64,000 nucleotides of DNA from Andalucia godoyi (Eukaryota; Discoba; Jakobea; Jakobida; Andaluciidae): contig VRVR01000037.1 in assembly GCA_009859145.1 (NCBI GenBank), positions 181,885 to 245,884 on the forward strand, in the 5' to 3' direction. The notes under the pieces are model-generated. The model made no database searches and was not told the DNA's origin. It worked only from the letters and a program-made list of their open reading frames with translations. The translations under genes and the position numbers were made by a program. Positions 1-9,465 of the stretch are shown one piece after another (position 1 is the stretch's first letter; each line of letters starts with the position of its first letter).

Positions 1-444
1 AGCGTTTTGGATTTCGTTTCAAGATTCGTCAAGGAAGTGATGGACGAGTCGCAGTGTGCTCTGATGTTCACTTCCTTTGTGGACAAACACTGCCAAGTGG
101 ATCATACAGGCGTGGCGTCGTCGACGCCGAGGATCTTTGATGTTGAAGGGCTGTTTGTGGCATTGCATCTGCTCATTTCAAAGATGGCTTGGCCGGCGCC
201 AGAGCAGGTGGATGCGGGAGGCAAGACTGCCGAAGTTGCTGCCGTTTCCAAATTGTTGCAGGTGCTGACGTCCGTGGCAGAGAAGCACACCAAAAGCGTC
301 AAGTTTGGGACGCTTCTTGTAGCAATTGGATCAAGGTCCTTTCTTGTGCTTGATGATGCAGGAAGACGCATGTTCCAGCAGTGCATATCTGCACACTCGT
401 CCATGATGAAGCGGGCGTGCTCCAAGTTCTTGGCACCCGTTTGA
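1..444 (+). CDS. 3' end of an unrecognised gene (partial at left edge)
   Basis: The reading frame is open from the first base of the window and ends at TGA 442-444, so this is the C-terminal 147 residues of a longer protein. The segment looks globular and helix-rich, with Leu/Ala-rich stretches such as LFVALHLLISKM and SKLLQVLTSVAEKH and basic residues near the end (MMKRACSKFL). No low-complexity tract, signal peptide or membrane segment is present. I compared it by eye with C-termini of HEAT-type repair scaffolds such as FANCI and FANCD2. There is a loose resemblance in helical spacing but no convincing motif, so no function is assigned. The rest of the gene lies left of the window. Confidence 0.7.
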   Translation, partial: SVLDFVSRFVKEVMDESQCALMFTSFVDKHCQVDHTGVASSTPRIFDVEGLFVALHLLISKMAWPAPEQVDAGGKTAEVAAVSKLLQVLTSVAEKHTKSVKFGTLLVAIGSRSFLVLDDAGRRMFQQCISAHSSMMKRACSKFLAPV

Positions 445-1419
445 CGGATCACCCGAGCGTTTTGAGCATGATTCAGTTGCCGCCTGACTCGATGTCCTCC
501 GTCCCGACTTCCGAGTTGTCCGTTCCTTGCATGCGGTTCCTTGACTGCAGATCTCAAGATTGGTTTTCCGGTTTTTTTTTTTTTCTGGGCGAAGCTTGCA
601 ATGGAAGACGAATGATTTTGGTTTGACGATGATTTTTCTTCTTTTCTTCTTTTATATGTATTTGTTTTTGTTGTGAGCATTTTTACGCGTTTCAGCGTCA
701 CACAGCACATTCTCACACGGAAAGCAACAGTATGTGAGGATCCCTGTCGTGAGAGCCTTATCCAGTAAACCGTCAGGAGCCGCGAGCCGTGAGCCGCGAG
801 CCGTGATCAAGACTCAGTAGGTGCTTTACTTGCGTTAGTGCGTCCCATGATTTATTATTATTATTCTTCTTCCTTGGCTCGAATGCCGAAGCTTCCGTAG
901 TACAACGTCACATGCGGATATAACCCTCCAACCCCAAACGTCTGGTGGACGGCTGTGACGTTATCGGATAGTATGGCTGAAGGTGTGCAGGTCAAGGGAC
1001 AACCGATTCCTTGTAATCGCTGGTGGGCGCTGATGCTGACTGTAAAAATAAATAAAAAGTCACTTTATGCCGAAAAATCTGTTTGAGGCTGCCATGTCAG
1101 CAGAAAGAATTTGATGTTTCTAGTGTCTCAGTGTCAGTCCTCTGACATAGCACATTTTCCCTTGTTATTTGTTATCGAGTTCGCTTTGCAATGACAGGGC
1201 GCCACCACCAAGTCATTCGCGAAAGTGACTCTTACCAATGACTGCTCGATAGCCGGAAGTCCACTACCTGTCTCTCTACCCTCTTTTCTCTCTCTCCTTT
1301 TCTTTTCTTCTGTGTATGTCTGTCCGATTTGCCTTTTTCTCTCGTGGTTCCTCTTTCACTCTCTGGGGTTTTTCTTTCTTCTGAATTGTTGAGAACTTTC
1401 ATCCACCGGAGCTGAAGAA
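445..1419. other. Intergenic spacer with a short GC-rich tandem repeat and CT-rich leader
   Basis: Apart from the candidate exon at 861-1039, this spacer carries no credible gene. At 776-806 there is an imperfect tandem repeat of GAGCCGCGAGCCGT. From about 1262 to 1385 the plus strand is strongly CT-rich, directly upstream of the La-motif gene, and is probably its promoter/5'UTR. Confidence 0.5.
861..1039 (-). CDS. Possible 3' exon (or relic) of a spliced minus-strand gene
   Basis: Read on the minus strand this stretch is open for 58 codons and ends at TAA 861-863. It contains a protein-like string (HQTFGVGGLYPHVTLYYG) followed by an acidic/basic tail. Just upstream on that strand is a textbook 3' splice site, a T-rich tract ending TTTTTACAG at 1040. 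A strong donor (GTAAGA) lies at 1235-1230, giving a 196-base candidate intron that keeps the frame. There is no ATG in frame before the donor, because TAG closes exon 1 nine codons upstream. The gene's 5' end is therefore unresolved, and it may be a decayed copy. The YPHVTLYYG pattern is faintly like SPRY-type domains, which is inference only. Confidence 0.35.
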
Positions 1420-2700
1420 ATGACTGACGACTCAATGGTTGTGGAGGCTACAAGGCTTCTCGAGCACTACTTGTCTCCGCAGAATCTTGCAGCCGATTCT
1501 TTTTTGGTCTCACATTTGGATTCCGAGAATTTCGTTCCTTTGTCAGTGCTTTCGACATTCCCCCTTCTGAAGGAGCTGAATGCGTCGAGTGAGCTGCTTG
1601 TGAAGGCAACTCGTGCATCGTCTCATCTCGAACTCTCAGCTTCGGAATCGGGTGTCCGTCAAAAGGAGTTCCAAAAGCCCAAGCGAACTACCATCATTTT
1701 GCGCGATGTTCCTTCAGAAGTGAGTGCAGAAAAGATGGAAATAAGAAACGTCTTTGGAGATGCAAAGGACGAAATCACGTCAATCCGGGACGAAGTTGGA
1801 GGAAATGTGTTTGTCACCTTTGGAAACGCAACCGAGCAGAGAGTTTGCGAAATCTTCTTTTCTATTCGTGAAAAGCAACTTGGCGGAAAGCCAGTTCAGG
1901 CGCGCATTAAAAACGAGACAATTGTCAGAGTCTCGCACTCCGTTGGTGGAAATTCGACGAATGTTTCCCCTGTCAACAACAGCACGTCCAGTGGCTCGAT
2001 TCCCACTGGTTTTGGAATGAGCATTGGTGCAGGGCAATCGAATGCGAACACTGCACCTCGGTTTGCGTATTCTGGGAATGCGCAGCCCTCTGGTAGCAGG
2101 CGTGGAAACCGCGGCGGAAGTAGCAGCAGCAGCAACAGCAGCAGCAGTAGTGGTGGTGTCGCAGTGCCCACCACCAGCTCAGCAGCTGGTGTTGTCTCCA
2201 GCACTTCTGCGATCGGTGTTTCGCAGTCCAATACCAATGGTACAAATGCGAACAATCCTTCAAGAAGTTCCCATGCTCGCACACATCGTAACAACAACTC
2301 GACTGCACACGGATCAAGCAGTCAAGGCAGTTCGCAAGTCGTTGTACCCGTGACCTCGACTGTTCCAATGGCGCCTGTACAGAGCGACAAGCCGTCTGCA
2401 CAAGATGTACAGTCCCTGAACACCGGAAGCAGCCAGTCCCAAGGAGGAAAGCGCGAGAAGCGAAGAAGAGGATCGTCCGCGGACAAGAAGGACGGCACTG
2501 CTGCTTTGGGAGCTGTTGCTCCTTCGGGAGGAAATGCTGGCCGTGGACGTGCTGGATCTTCCAACAATCGCGGATTCTTGTCAACGGACTTTCCCCCGCT
2601 GAACCAAAATGGCACCGCTGCCGTTCCTAGTGCAGCGTCTGTGGTATCGTCTTCTGCTGCACCTTCCGCTCAAAGAGGTTCTGCCAATGTTTCTTCTGGC

Positions 2701-2741
<41 letters not shown>

Positions 2742-3324
2742 TTCTTCTTCTGCGTCATCATTGACACCCTCTTCAGCTGTGGGTGCTCAGGAACCGACTG
2801 TCCAGGAGACATCCGAATCAGCAGCCGCAGCTGTTCCGAAGATCCATCACTTGTCTTTCGCTGCGGTTGCGAACGCTCCGTTTTCCGAGTCGCATTCAAC
2901 GGCAGGTGTGTCGTCCAATGCTCCATCGCTGTCGTCCTCGAGTGGATCACGAGCGGTCGCAAGCAAGGAGAAGGATCGAAAGAAACCCGCATCCAGCGAG
3001 CAGAAGAAACCAGAGGAGAAGGATAAGTCTGAGAAGAAGGACGAGGGTGTGAAGGGTGGTAAGCGAGATGAGCGTAGAAGGCGACGTCCCAGTCGCAAGA
3101 ATGAAGGTGAGGGTGATGTCTCCGCCTCCACCGCTGCCACTTCCGGTTCCGACGACGCTACTGCACCTGCTGGAGTTCCTGTTGTTTCGTCGTCGTCGTC
3201 GAATGTACCAACTTCCGGGAAGATTTCGTACGCTTCCATCTTGAAGCAACAGCAGGAGGAGAAGCAACGAAAGGCCGCCGCCGCCGCAGCAGCAGCTTCC
3301 AAATCTGCCGAAGAATCTGCTTAG
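1420..3324 (+). CDS. LARP4-like La-motif and RRM RNA-binding protein
   Basis: This is a 634-residue protein starting at a clear ATG after a CT-rich leader. Residues 8-75 form an HTH La motif (LLEHYLSPQNLAADSFL, then FVPLSVLSTFPLLKEL). Residues 89-167 form an RRM of the LARP4/5 type (RTTIILRDVPSEVS, ending GKPVQARIK). LARP4-family proteins bind poly(A) and PABP and stabilise or promote translation of cytoplasmic mRNAs, so that role is inferred here. The rest is Ser/Asn/Gly-rich and disordered, with a Ser run at about 427-447 encoded by a TCA microsatellite. Three short conserved-looking islands stand out in it: STDFPPL near 387, LSFAAVANA near 479 and ISYASILKQQ near 602. Ala and Lys/Glu-rich stretches close the protein. 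Family assignment is firm; LARP4 versus another LARP subfamily is less certain. Confidence 0.85.
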
Positions 3325-3885
3325 TGTTCTTATGATTCCGTTATCTGCTCCAGGTTACGCGTTTTGTCGTTTTGGATTTTGCCAACAACAAGTCGCATTG
3401 TGGAAAGGAATATGAAGAAGAGAAATCGAACACAGTGGAAGAGGAGCAGGAGCAGGAGCAGGTGAAGGAGAAGGAGAAAGGAGAAGGAGAAGGAGTGGTA
3501 CGCAACTATCTAGAGTCGTCAATGACGAGGGTACTATGTGAAAGATCAATATGTGTGAGGAAGAGAAAGGATTTTTTTTTGTTTTTTTTTTGTTTTGGGG
3601 AAGAGCAAGATCGGCGACATCGTTTTACTTCGAGAATGTGGAAGAGAATTGAGAACCAAAAAAAAAAAAAAAAAAGAGAAAAGAGAAAAAAGAAGAAGAA
3701 GGAAAGGAATGCCTTTACTATTGTCTAGAATGCGAAAAAGAAAAAAATATTTACAACATAAAGTAAAATGAAAAAAAAACGGGCGTCAGTCTCCAAGTCA
3801 TTTGACACGAGCGATGAGGTACGCTTAAATGACTATTCGACGATCACGGTCTTCATTGCACCGTGCACGTTTGCTTCATGATCCT
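3325..3885. other. Intergenic spacer, purine-rich
   Basis: The spacer lies between convergent genes. It is dominated by GA-rich sequence (3410-3500), T and G/T runs near 3568-3600, and a 17-base A run near 3658. A weak open frame on the plus strand encodes only Glu/Lys repeats and is not credible. No RNA gene or structured element is evident. Confidence 0.5.
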
Positions 3886-5373
3886 TCATGACGGATCGGT
3901 GGTTCGGAAGTGGTCTCCTGTTACCTGGTGCCATTTCAAGGGATCTTCGCTTGAGAACGGAGTCCTGGGAGTGGCTCGTCGATCTGCACCAGACTTTGCA
4001 GTCTCAGAATCGATCATCACAAACGCTGTGCCTGATGCAACAGTTTCGTACGCCGGAACGCTAAAGGACCTATCTGCACTTGCAGACCGGTTCGCAGGGA
4101 CAACAGGTACGCTTTCAGACTCGGAAGGCCTGCTGCAATCCTGGGTGCTCAAAGATGCTTGCGAGGCTTCCGAAATCCGTTCTTGTGCAAGCGACTCGTT
4201 CGACCGCTTTCGCAACCGCTGTCGCTGAGAGACTTCTGGACCTTCTGGAGCCTGGACCAACGCTGCTGGACTGCTTTGAACCTGCGGATTTTGCAAAGGC
4301 ATCTGCAGCGTGGCAGAAAAGTTTGCAAACCTCGCTAGAGGTCCAGTGAGTGGAGGCGCGGACACCGGTCCAAGACGGGCATCCAGCGACGAGAAATCCC
4401 CAGTATCATTTCGACTTTCTCGCGATGCCTGTCGAGACCGCTTTCTGTCTCGCAGCGGCGGGGCACTCGAGCTCCTTGAGGAGCTGCACGGAGAGCTCAA
4501 GCCCCTTGGAGAATGGTGGACGTTTGCTGCAACAGACTCGGCAACAGGCTGTCCAGTCGAAAATGCTCGGGGACAGTCTAATTTCAAGAAGTAGTCGTCA
4601 GAGCTCTGCCAAAACCGTTTGCAGCAAAGAACCGAGACAGCAATCGAGAAATCCCTCAGCGGACGAAACTGGGAGTGACCGTTTGCGAGCGACCAGATCA
4701 AGTGATGCGCCCTCGGAGGCCGCAGCACAAATTCATCAACAATCGGATTTATGTACAAGGGCTCTTGGAATGGTGGGAATCTCCACTGCTGACGAAGATG
4801 CTGTTCGTGATAGTGATGGTGCAGCTGCTGGCGATGATGATGGTATTGTTGAAGAAGATACTGTTGCTGTAGCAGAAGCGCATTTTCGTCTCGCTCGTCT
4901 GCCAGAAAGCGCTTCAAGGCATTGCACGGGCGCCCCACTGCTACAATTAAATTTCTTGCGTCAGTGGCATGCAGTGATTGCAGAGGCTCCGACGACAAAG
5001 TTCTATACACAAGAGGATAGGTGGGCATTCCGTGCAGCGCACCATCAACATGCTCACGAGGAATGGTGAGCGCCGATCTGCTGTTTCGAGAACCCGAAGC
5101 TGGTGCTGCATCACGTACGGAGAGCACAGGAACCGGCAAGCCTCCAGGCCACGGGCTGCCTCGAGGTGGATGGGGATTAACGGCAGCGAACGGATCTACT
5201 GTTCTAGAGAACGCAGAGGCGGTGACATAGTAAGATTCTCGGTTGTGGATGCCTTCGGGACGAGGCTCCTGACCTGCATCTGTGGCACGTTCGTCCACCA
5301 AACTCGCTTCTCTCGGTTGGACATATCCAGAGGCCTGTTCTTTCTGAAGAACGGTTTGTCGGCGCTTCGGCAT
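3886..5373 (-). CDS. Hypothetical protein, Ser/Gln/His-rich
   Basis: The protein has 495 residues if the ATG at 5373 (MPKRRQTVLQ) is used. The frame stays open further upstream but only to non-ATG codons. I do not recognise it. The middle carries Gln and His clusters (QQQYLLQQYHHHRQQ) followed by a short segment richer in aromatic residues (FPPFQEPLYINPIVDEFVLR). A basic Ser/Arg patch (RDRKRSRQASRESR) and a Ser/Pro-rich tail follow. These compositions are typical of disordered regulatory proteins, but no domain or catalytic motif can be named. A small internal intron near residues 260-300 cannot be excluded. The opposite strand also has an open frame of 239 codons (4350-5069) that looks less protein-like. 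Confidence 0.45.
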   Translation of the reverse strand: MPKRRQTVLQKEQASGYVQPREASLVDERATDAGQEPRPEGIHNRESYYVTASAFSRTVDPFAAVNPHPPRGSPWPGGLPVPVLSVRDAAPASGSRNSRSALTIPREHVDGALHGMPTYPLVYRTLSSEPLQSLHATDARNLIVAVGRPCNALKRFLADERDENALLLQQQYLLQQYHHHRQQLHHHYHEQHLRQQWRFPPFQEPLYINPIVDEFVLRPPRAHHLIWSLANGHSQFRPLRDFSIAVSVLCCKRFWQSSDDYFLKLDCPRAFSTGQPVAESVAANVHHSPRGLSSPCSSSRSSSAPPLRDRKRSRQASRESRNDTGDFSSLDARLGPVSAPPLTGPLARFANFSATLQMPLQNPQVQSSPAALVQAPEGPEVSQRQRLRKRSNESLAQERISEASQASLSTQDCSRPSESESVPVVPANRSASADRSFSVPAYETVASGTAFVMIDSETAKSGADRRATPRTPFSSEDPLKWHQVTGDHFRTTDPS

Positions 5374-6299
5374 AGAGTCAGGAGGGGATGCTTCTAGACC
5401 TACACTTTCCTGCCTTGTCTTGGCACAAATACACACAAAACGACCGGACTGAAACCCCGCAGACTGTTGACGAAATCGGCACAATGATGATACAACAACG
5501 CAGTGCAGAAGGATACCAAAGTGAGCACACTAGCACACAGAAGAGAGATATCTGACAGCAGAAAGGCGGATCAAAACGTTAAAAAAAGACAGCGAGGCCA
5601 GTTTGTACTCTGTTCGAAGATGCATTGGTAGTAGAAAAGCAGCTCCTAAGTAAACAACTTGCAGGGTCTTCCACTTACAAACTGCTTGCTAGTTACGTCT
5701 GCAGGCCCGAGGGGGGACGTCGTGGGCACAACGATGAGAAGCGGCTGATTATGTCTGGGTCCAGGGGGAGGAAATTCGTGTCGCGCAAAAACAATCCTTT
5801 TCGTGGCACGCTGTCTGGAACGGCACTGCAGCAGCAGCATCTCAGGGCGAGAAGGGTGCTCTCTCGGTCCTCGGATCTGCAAGGCTTGAAGGCTGAAAGC
5901 CACTCAAAAGACACTGTTGTGACGTGCGGTGCAACCTGGAATACCCCAACCCTCAGCTCATTCAGCTGGTGTTGCTGTCAGATCCCATCGAGCCAGCTCC
6001 GGAAAGTCGTGAGAGCACATCTTGCATCAGCAGCAATTCCAACATTTGCGAGGGTTCACGGGAAATCGGCGAATGGTGATTGGCGACTGGAGATGGTGCG
6101 ACCGACATTCGGCGTCATTTTGCTCTGTCGCGACAGGTGCATTGCCAACACAGCTCGTGGTCAGCGGTGGTGTGGTATTGGTCGTCTTTCTGCCTGAAAC
6201 TGTCATGATGTTGCCGTCGCCTATCTTTAGTTTCTCCGTGTCTGCTACGTCGCCCATCTCCGTGTCATGAAAGAACTTGACAAGTGTCGAATTTTGCTC
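5374..6299. other. Intergenic spacer without a supported gene
   Basis: Open frames of 60-190 codons exist on both strands (for example 5625-6197 plus and 6027-6305 minus), but none has a recognisable domain or consistent composition. One minus-strand frame starts at ATG 6305 (MYEQNSTLVKFFHDTEMGD) and could be a short exon, but no partner exon was found. Confidence 0.35.
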
Positions 6300-6860
6300 A
6301 TACACCCGCGGTCTTGCTCCACTTCTTGGGAGCAGATATCCGATTGTAACTTGACAGGTTGGAGAGGTCAGAAAGTCCCAAGCCCCTGATCGTCACCACC
6401 ACTTGACGCATGAGCCGGCCGGGTGGGAACTGGGGAGACCAGCTGTGGGGCTCCGGAGTCAGCTCCGTGCAATTCAGCAAACAGCCAGCGGTCTGGCTCA
6501 AGTCTGCGCAGCTGCCCTTCTCAAAGCTTCGTGAAACCCAGAAGAGCTTGTATGGGCTCACCGAATGGCCAGTAGGCAACTCCCGGTTGCTACCAAGCCT
6601 TTCCGCCCTTGGAGACGGGGAGGGGTGGGGTGGTGTGTATGGCTGACGCAAAAGTGCTTGCCGTTTGAGAGAGCAGGGACACCCCCGGGGTGCAAGCCCC
6701 TGCCATTCCACACAGCTCGGTGTCATGTAGACCACGACCTGCAAATGCACGTCTGACTGTACCGCCTCGTTCAAAGCGGCGACACGAACGAAGCATTTTG
6801 GTAAGGCCGGGCCGCTGGGTGGGTCCTCCGTCCCTTCTCCCCAGAATAAAAAGGCTGCTT
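6300..6860. ncRNA. Candidate structured non-coding RNA, strand undecided
   Basis: This GC-rich block has unusually many perfect or near-perfect hairpins. One is AGCCAG-CGGT-CTGGCT at 6483-6498. Another is CGGAG-TCAG-CTCCG near 6455-6468. A third is a bulged GTAG(G)CAAC/GTTGCTAC stem near 6572-6595. There is also a nested stem, GCAGGG...CCCTGC around CACCCC-C-GGGGTG, near 6671-6705. Protein readings of both strands are Pro/Cys/Arg-rich and implausible. I looked for the signatures of SRP RNA, RNase P/MRP RNA, U1, U2, U4, U5 and U6 and did not find a convincing match. The class is therefore unknown, and the boundaries are set by composition only. Confidence 0.35.
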
Positions 6861-6968
6861 TCACACATGTTCGTTTTTTTGTGCTGCTTCTTCGCTTTCT
6901 TTCTGTTGCTGCTTGCTGTTCTCTTCTGTCAGTTATCCTTTTTCATTGTTTTTTCCCCCCTCCAACTT

Positions 6969-8801
6969 TTACGCCACTTTTCTTTTCTTTGCATCCGCGT
7001 TCCTCCGGCGTTGCATGATCTCCTGAACACCCTCTGACTTTTTCATCTTCTTGAATTGTGGTGCTGTGGGATCCATCGCAAAGTCCGGATCGTGGATGAG
7101 CCCTGCAAAACGCTCATCCGCTGCATTGAGCGGCTTTGCCAACACTGCCCTTTCCCGTGCTTCTTCTTCGTCGTCATCGTCCTCGTCCATCGCACCTCTC
7201 TTCTTACTACTCTTCTTGTTCTTGTCCTTCTTGGACGACGATTTGGACTTCGCGGCGTTCTTCAGTCGATTCTGTTCTTCAATCTCTTCAAAGTCCTCCA
7301 TGTCCAAGTCGTCGTCATCGTTGTCCGACCCGGACGCATCGCTGCTGCTGAGAAGATCGCTCTTCCGGGCACCCTTCTTGAACTCTTTCGCCTGTTTCTT
7401 GGCTCCCTTTTTCTTTTCGTTGCGTTCACGAAGGTAGGTCTCCCACGTGGATTCTGCAGCCTTCTTTTCCTTGTCAACCATCTTTTTGGCAAGCCTGTCG
7501 CCAACGTCCTTCAGTCCCGACTGGAAAGTGACTTGCATGTCTCCCATCTTGTCTTCCTGCGCAGCCTCCTTGTCCAACGCCTTGATCAAGTCTCGGTACT
7601 TTGCTTTTCGAGTTTTTTTCCTTCCACCGGCGGCTGAGCCTGAGTCTGAGTCTGAGTCTGAGTTGGAACTCGAGTTGGAGGAAGAATCGCTGTCGTTTGC
7701 CGATTGCCCCCCGTCGTCGTCGTCGTCGTCGTCGTCGGATCCAGAGCCGATAAATGCGTTCAAGTCGTCTTCGATTTCCTTTTCCTTGGACCATTTTCGC
7801 CGCACCGCTTCCGTCATCACAGCAGTTCGCTTCGGATCCGTGCGCTCCCAAGTAAGCTCGACTTTGCTCGACTGCAGCGCCTTCGTAGCGAACTTGGGGG
7901 CCTTGTACTTACTCGGATCCATTTCTCGCAAATCGTCATACACACTCACATCTCGAGGCTTCTTCTTGTTGAACTTGACATCATCCGGCACAAACCGCAG
8001 ATCAAGCACATTGGACGATGCCTCGACTTCAAGACCATCGCATTCGTCATAGATCTTGGACCCAGTCTCTACAGAATCACACTCGGCAATTGCGTAGTAG
8101 TACCGGAGTTTCTGCACCTCGTACTTTCTCAATGCTGTTTGGTCCACCTCATTCTCGTCCGCACCGTCGGCCAAATCAGCTGCGGCTGCTGACACACCGA
8201 GCTGGGGTCCTTTTCGGGCTTCGAGCTCCATCATCTTTTCACCAAAGTCGGAAGGGTATACACTCACTCGCAATACATGGCCAGTGGAGGGCACAAAGGA
8301 CTCCAGAATGACATGGATATCTCGCGCCGACATGTTTTCCCAGTCCAGATTCTCAACTGCAAGTCTCCGAGTTTCGCAATTCTTCTTCACCACAAGATCG
8401 CCGTACAGCACCGCATATGAATCGTCTTCAAACTCTACATCGTCCAATGGATCATCGGAATCGGACGACTCGTGAGAACTCTCACTGCTGCCCTGGGACT
8501 TCTCCCCTTCCTCTGGCTCTTGATTCACCTTCCTTTGAACACTCTCACTCTCACTGTCACTGTCGCTGTCACTGTCGCTATCATCCTCGGATGCATGACG
8601 CGGCACAGCAACAGCAGTAGCACCATTCAGTGACCTTTGTACATCACGCACATGTTTTTGCGGCCTTTCCAACGGCTTTAGATCAACGAGCTTCTTCGAT
8701 GAAAAGCGCGAATCATCCGTTTTGTGGTTTTCCGACGAAGACTTGGTCTTGCGGAACCGCGGATCTGTCGCAATCTTTGAAAACCGAGCGTCAGGAAGCA
8801 T
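6969..8801 (-). CDS. ESF1: ESF1-like pre-rRNA processing factor
   Basis: The predicted protein has 610 residues. ESF1 is a nucleolar protein needed for 18S rRNA maturation in the small-subunit processome. Family features are visible. The N-terminus carries the DARFSKIATDPRFRK motif, the central conserved block has ETRRLAVENLDWENM and VSVYPSDFGEKMM, and the C-terminal NUC153 motif reads DERFAGLIHDPDFAMDPTAP. Acidic Asp/Ser tracts and Lys-rich stretches separate these blocks, as usual in this family. I start at ATG 8801. The frame continues 33 codons upstream, but through an AACAAT microsatellite encoding a Tyr/Cys repeat, which is not plausible protein. On the coding strand TTTTTTGCAG sits directly before this ATG and could be a 3' splice site for a leader intron. 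Confidence 0.88.
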   Translation of the reverse strand: MLPDARFSKIATDPRFRKTKSSSENHKTDDSRFSSKKLVDLKPLERPQKHVRDVQRSLNGATAVAVPRHASEDDSDSDSDSDSESESVQRKVNQEPEEGEKSQGSSESSHESSDSDDPLDDVEFEDDSYAVLYGDLVVKKNCETRRLAVENLDWENMSARDIHVILESFVPSTGHVLRVSVYPSDFGEKMMELEARKGPQLGVSAAAADLADGADENEVDQTALRKYEVQKLRYYYAIAECDSVETGSKIYDECDGLEVEASSNVLDLRFVPDDVKFNKKKPRDVSVYDDLREMDPSKYKAPKFATKALQSSKVELTWERTDPKRTAVMTEAVRRKWSKEKEIEDDLNAFIGSGSDDDDDDDDGGQSANDSDSSSNSSSNSDSDSDSGSAAGGRKKTRKAKYRDLIKALDKEAAQEDKMGDMQVTFQSGLKDVGDRLAKKMVDKEKKAAESTWETYLRERNEKKKGAKKQAKEFKKGARKSDLLSSSDASGSDNDDDDLDMEDFEEIEEQNRLKNAAKSKSSSKKDKNKKSSKKRGAMDEDDDDEEEARERAVLAKPLNAADERFAGLIHDPDFAMDPTAPQFKKMKKSEGVQEIMQRRRNADAKKRKVA

Positions 8802-9465
8802 CTGCAAAAAACAATAACAATAACAATAGCAATAACAATAACAATAACAATAATAATAATAACCTATCCTCTTAATCCTGCACTCTTTCAAAAAGTACAA
8901 TCCTAATAATCAAACCATAAATCAGCAGACACACACATTATGCAGAAAAGGGCGAAAGAAAATGTGCATGGGCTCAATTGATGCTACGTTTCCCCTTTAA
9001 TTTCATCCGGAATTGCGGGGCATTGCCTGAAATGGAAATATGCTTACAAGTTTGATGGGCCGTTACTGATTGGGGAATGCGACGTGTTCATTATGCGGCG
9101 GTATGAGCAGACGAAGCCGAAGCAACGGCTTTCATAGGCTTTTACTTAGCGTGGCCCAAAGGAACAGAAGCGCAGCGAATGAGCTGAAAGAATCTTTGCA
9201 ACTGCATAACAGACGCTGAAAAGGATTCGTCGAAAGGGGAGGAAAAAAAAGAAGAAAAAGAGAAAACTTAGAAGATAATTCGTCCGTCCATTCGTACTAT
9301 CCGCATCATCATCATCATCGTCGTCGTCATCTAGCTTCCAACACAGCAGCAACTCTCTTCATTTTTTTCTCCCTTCGCTAATTTTGATTTGCATAGTTCC
9401 TGGGATAGTGGTCTGGTTAGCGGGTTTGTGGAGTGTGTGGTTGTCGATTCCGGACGGGTGTAAGT
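8802..9465. other. Divergent intergenic region with AACAAT/AAT microsatellite
   Basis: An AACAAT/AAT repeat occupies about 8811-8872, immediately upstream of ESF1. The remainder is the shared upstream region of ESF1 and the membrane protein at 9466. A GTAAGT precedes the latter's ATG by one base, which may be chance or a leader splice donor. Nothing else is recognised. Confidence 0.4.

Noticed and set aside
1-444. Assignment of the first gene to FANCI or FANCD2
   Set aside because: Only a loose helical resemblance; no shared motif could be confirmed.
102-716. Minus-strand open frame of 204 codons over the first gene
   Set aside because: It overlaps the plus-strand C-terminal segment and runs through T- and A-rich spacer; its translation is low in any protein-like pattern.
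1232-1435. Minus-strand 67-codon frame before the La-motif gene
   Set aside because: It translates the CT-rich leader as Arg/Lys/Glu repeats; no homologue-like motif.
4350-5069. Plus-strand 239-codon frame opposite the hypothetical at 3886-5373
   Set aside because: Shorter than the minus-strand frame and without folded-looking segments; kept only as an alternative.
5625-6197. Plus-strand 190-codon frame
   Set aside because: No motif, irregular composition and no supporting context.
6298-6864. Minus-strand 188-codon frame
   Set aside because: Pro/Cys/Arg-rich reading of a hairpin-rich GC block; better explained as non-coding.
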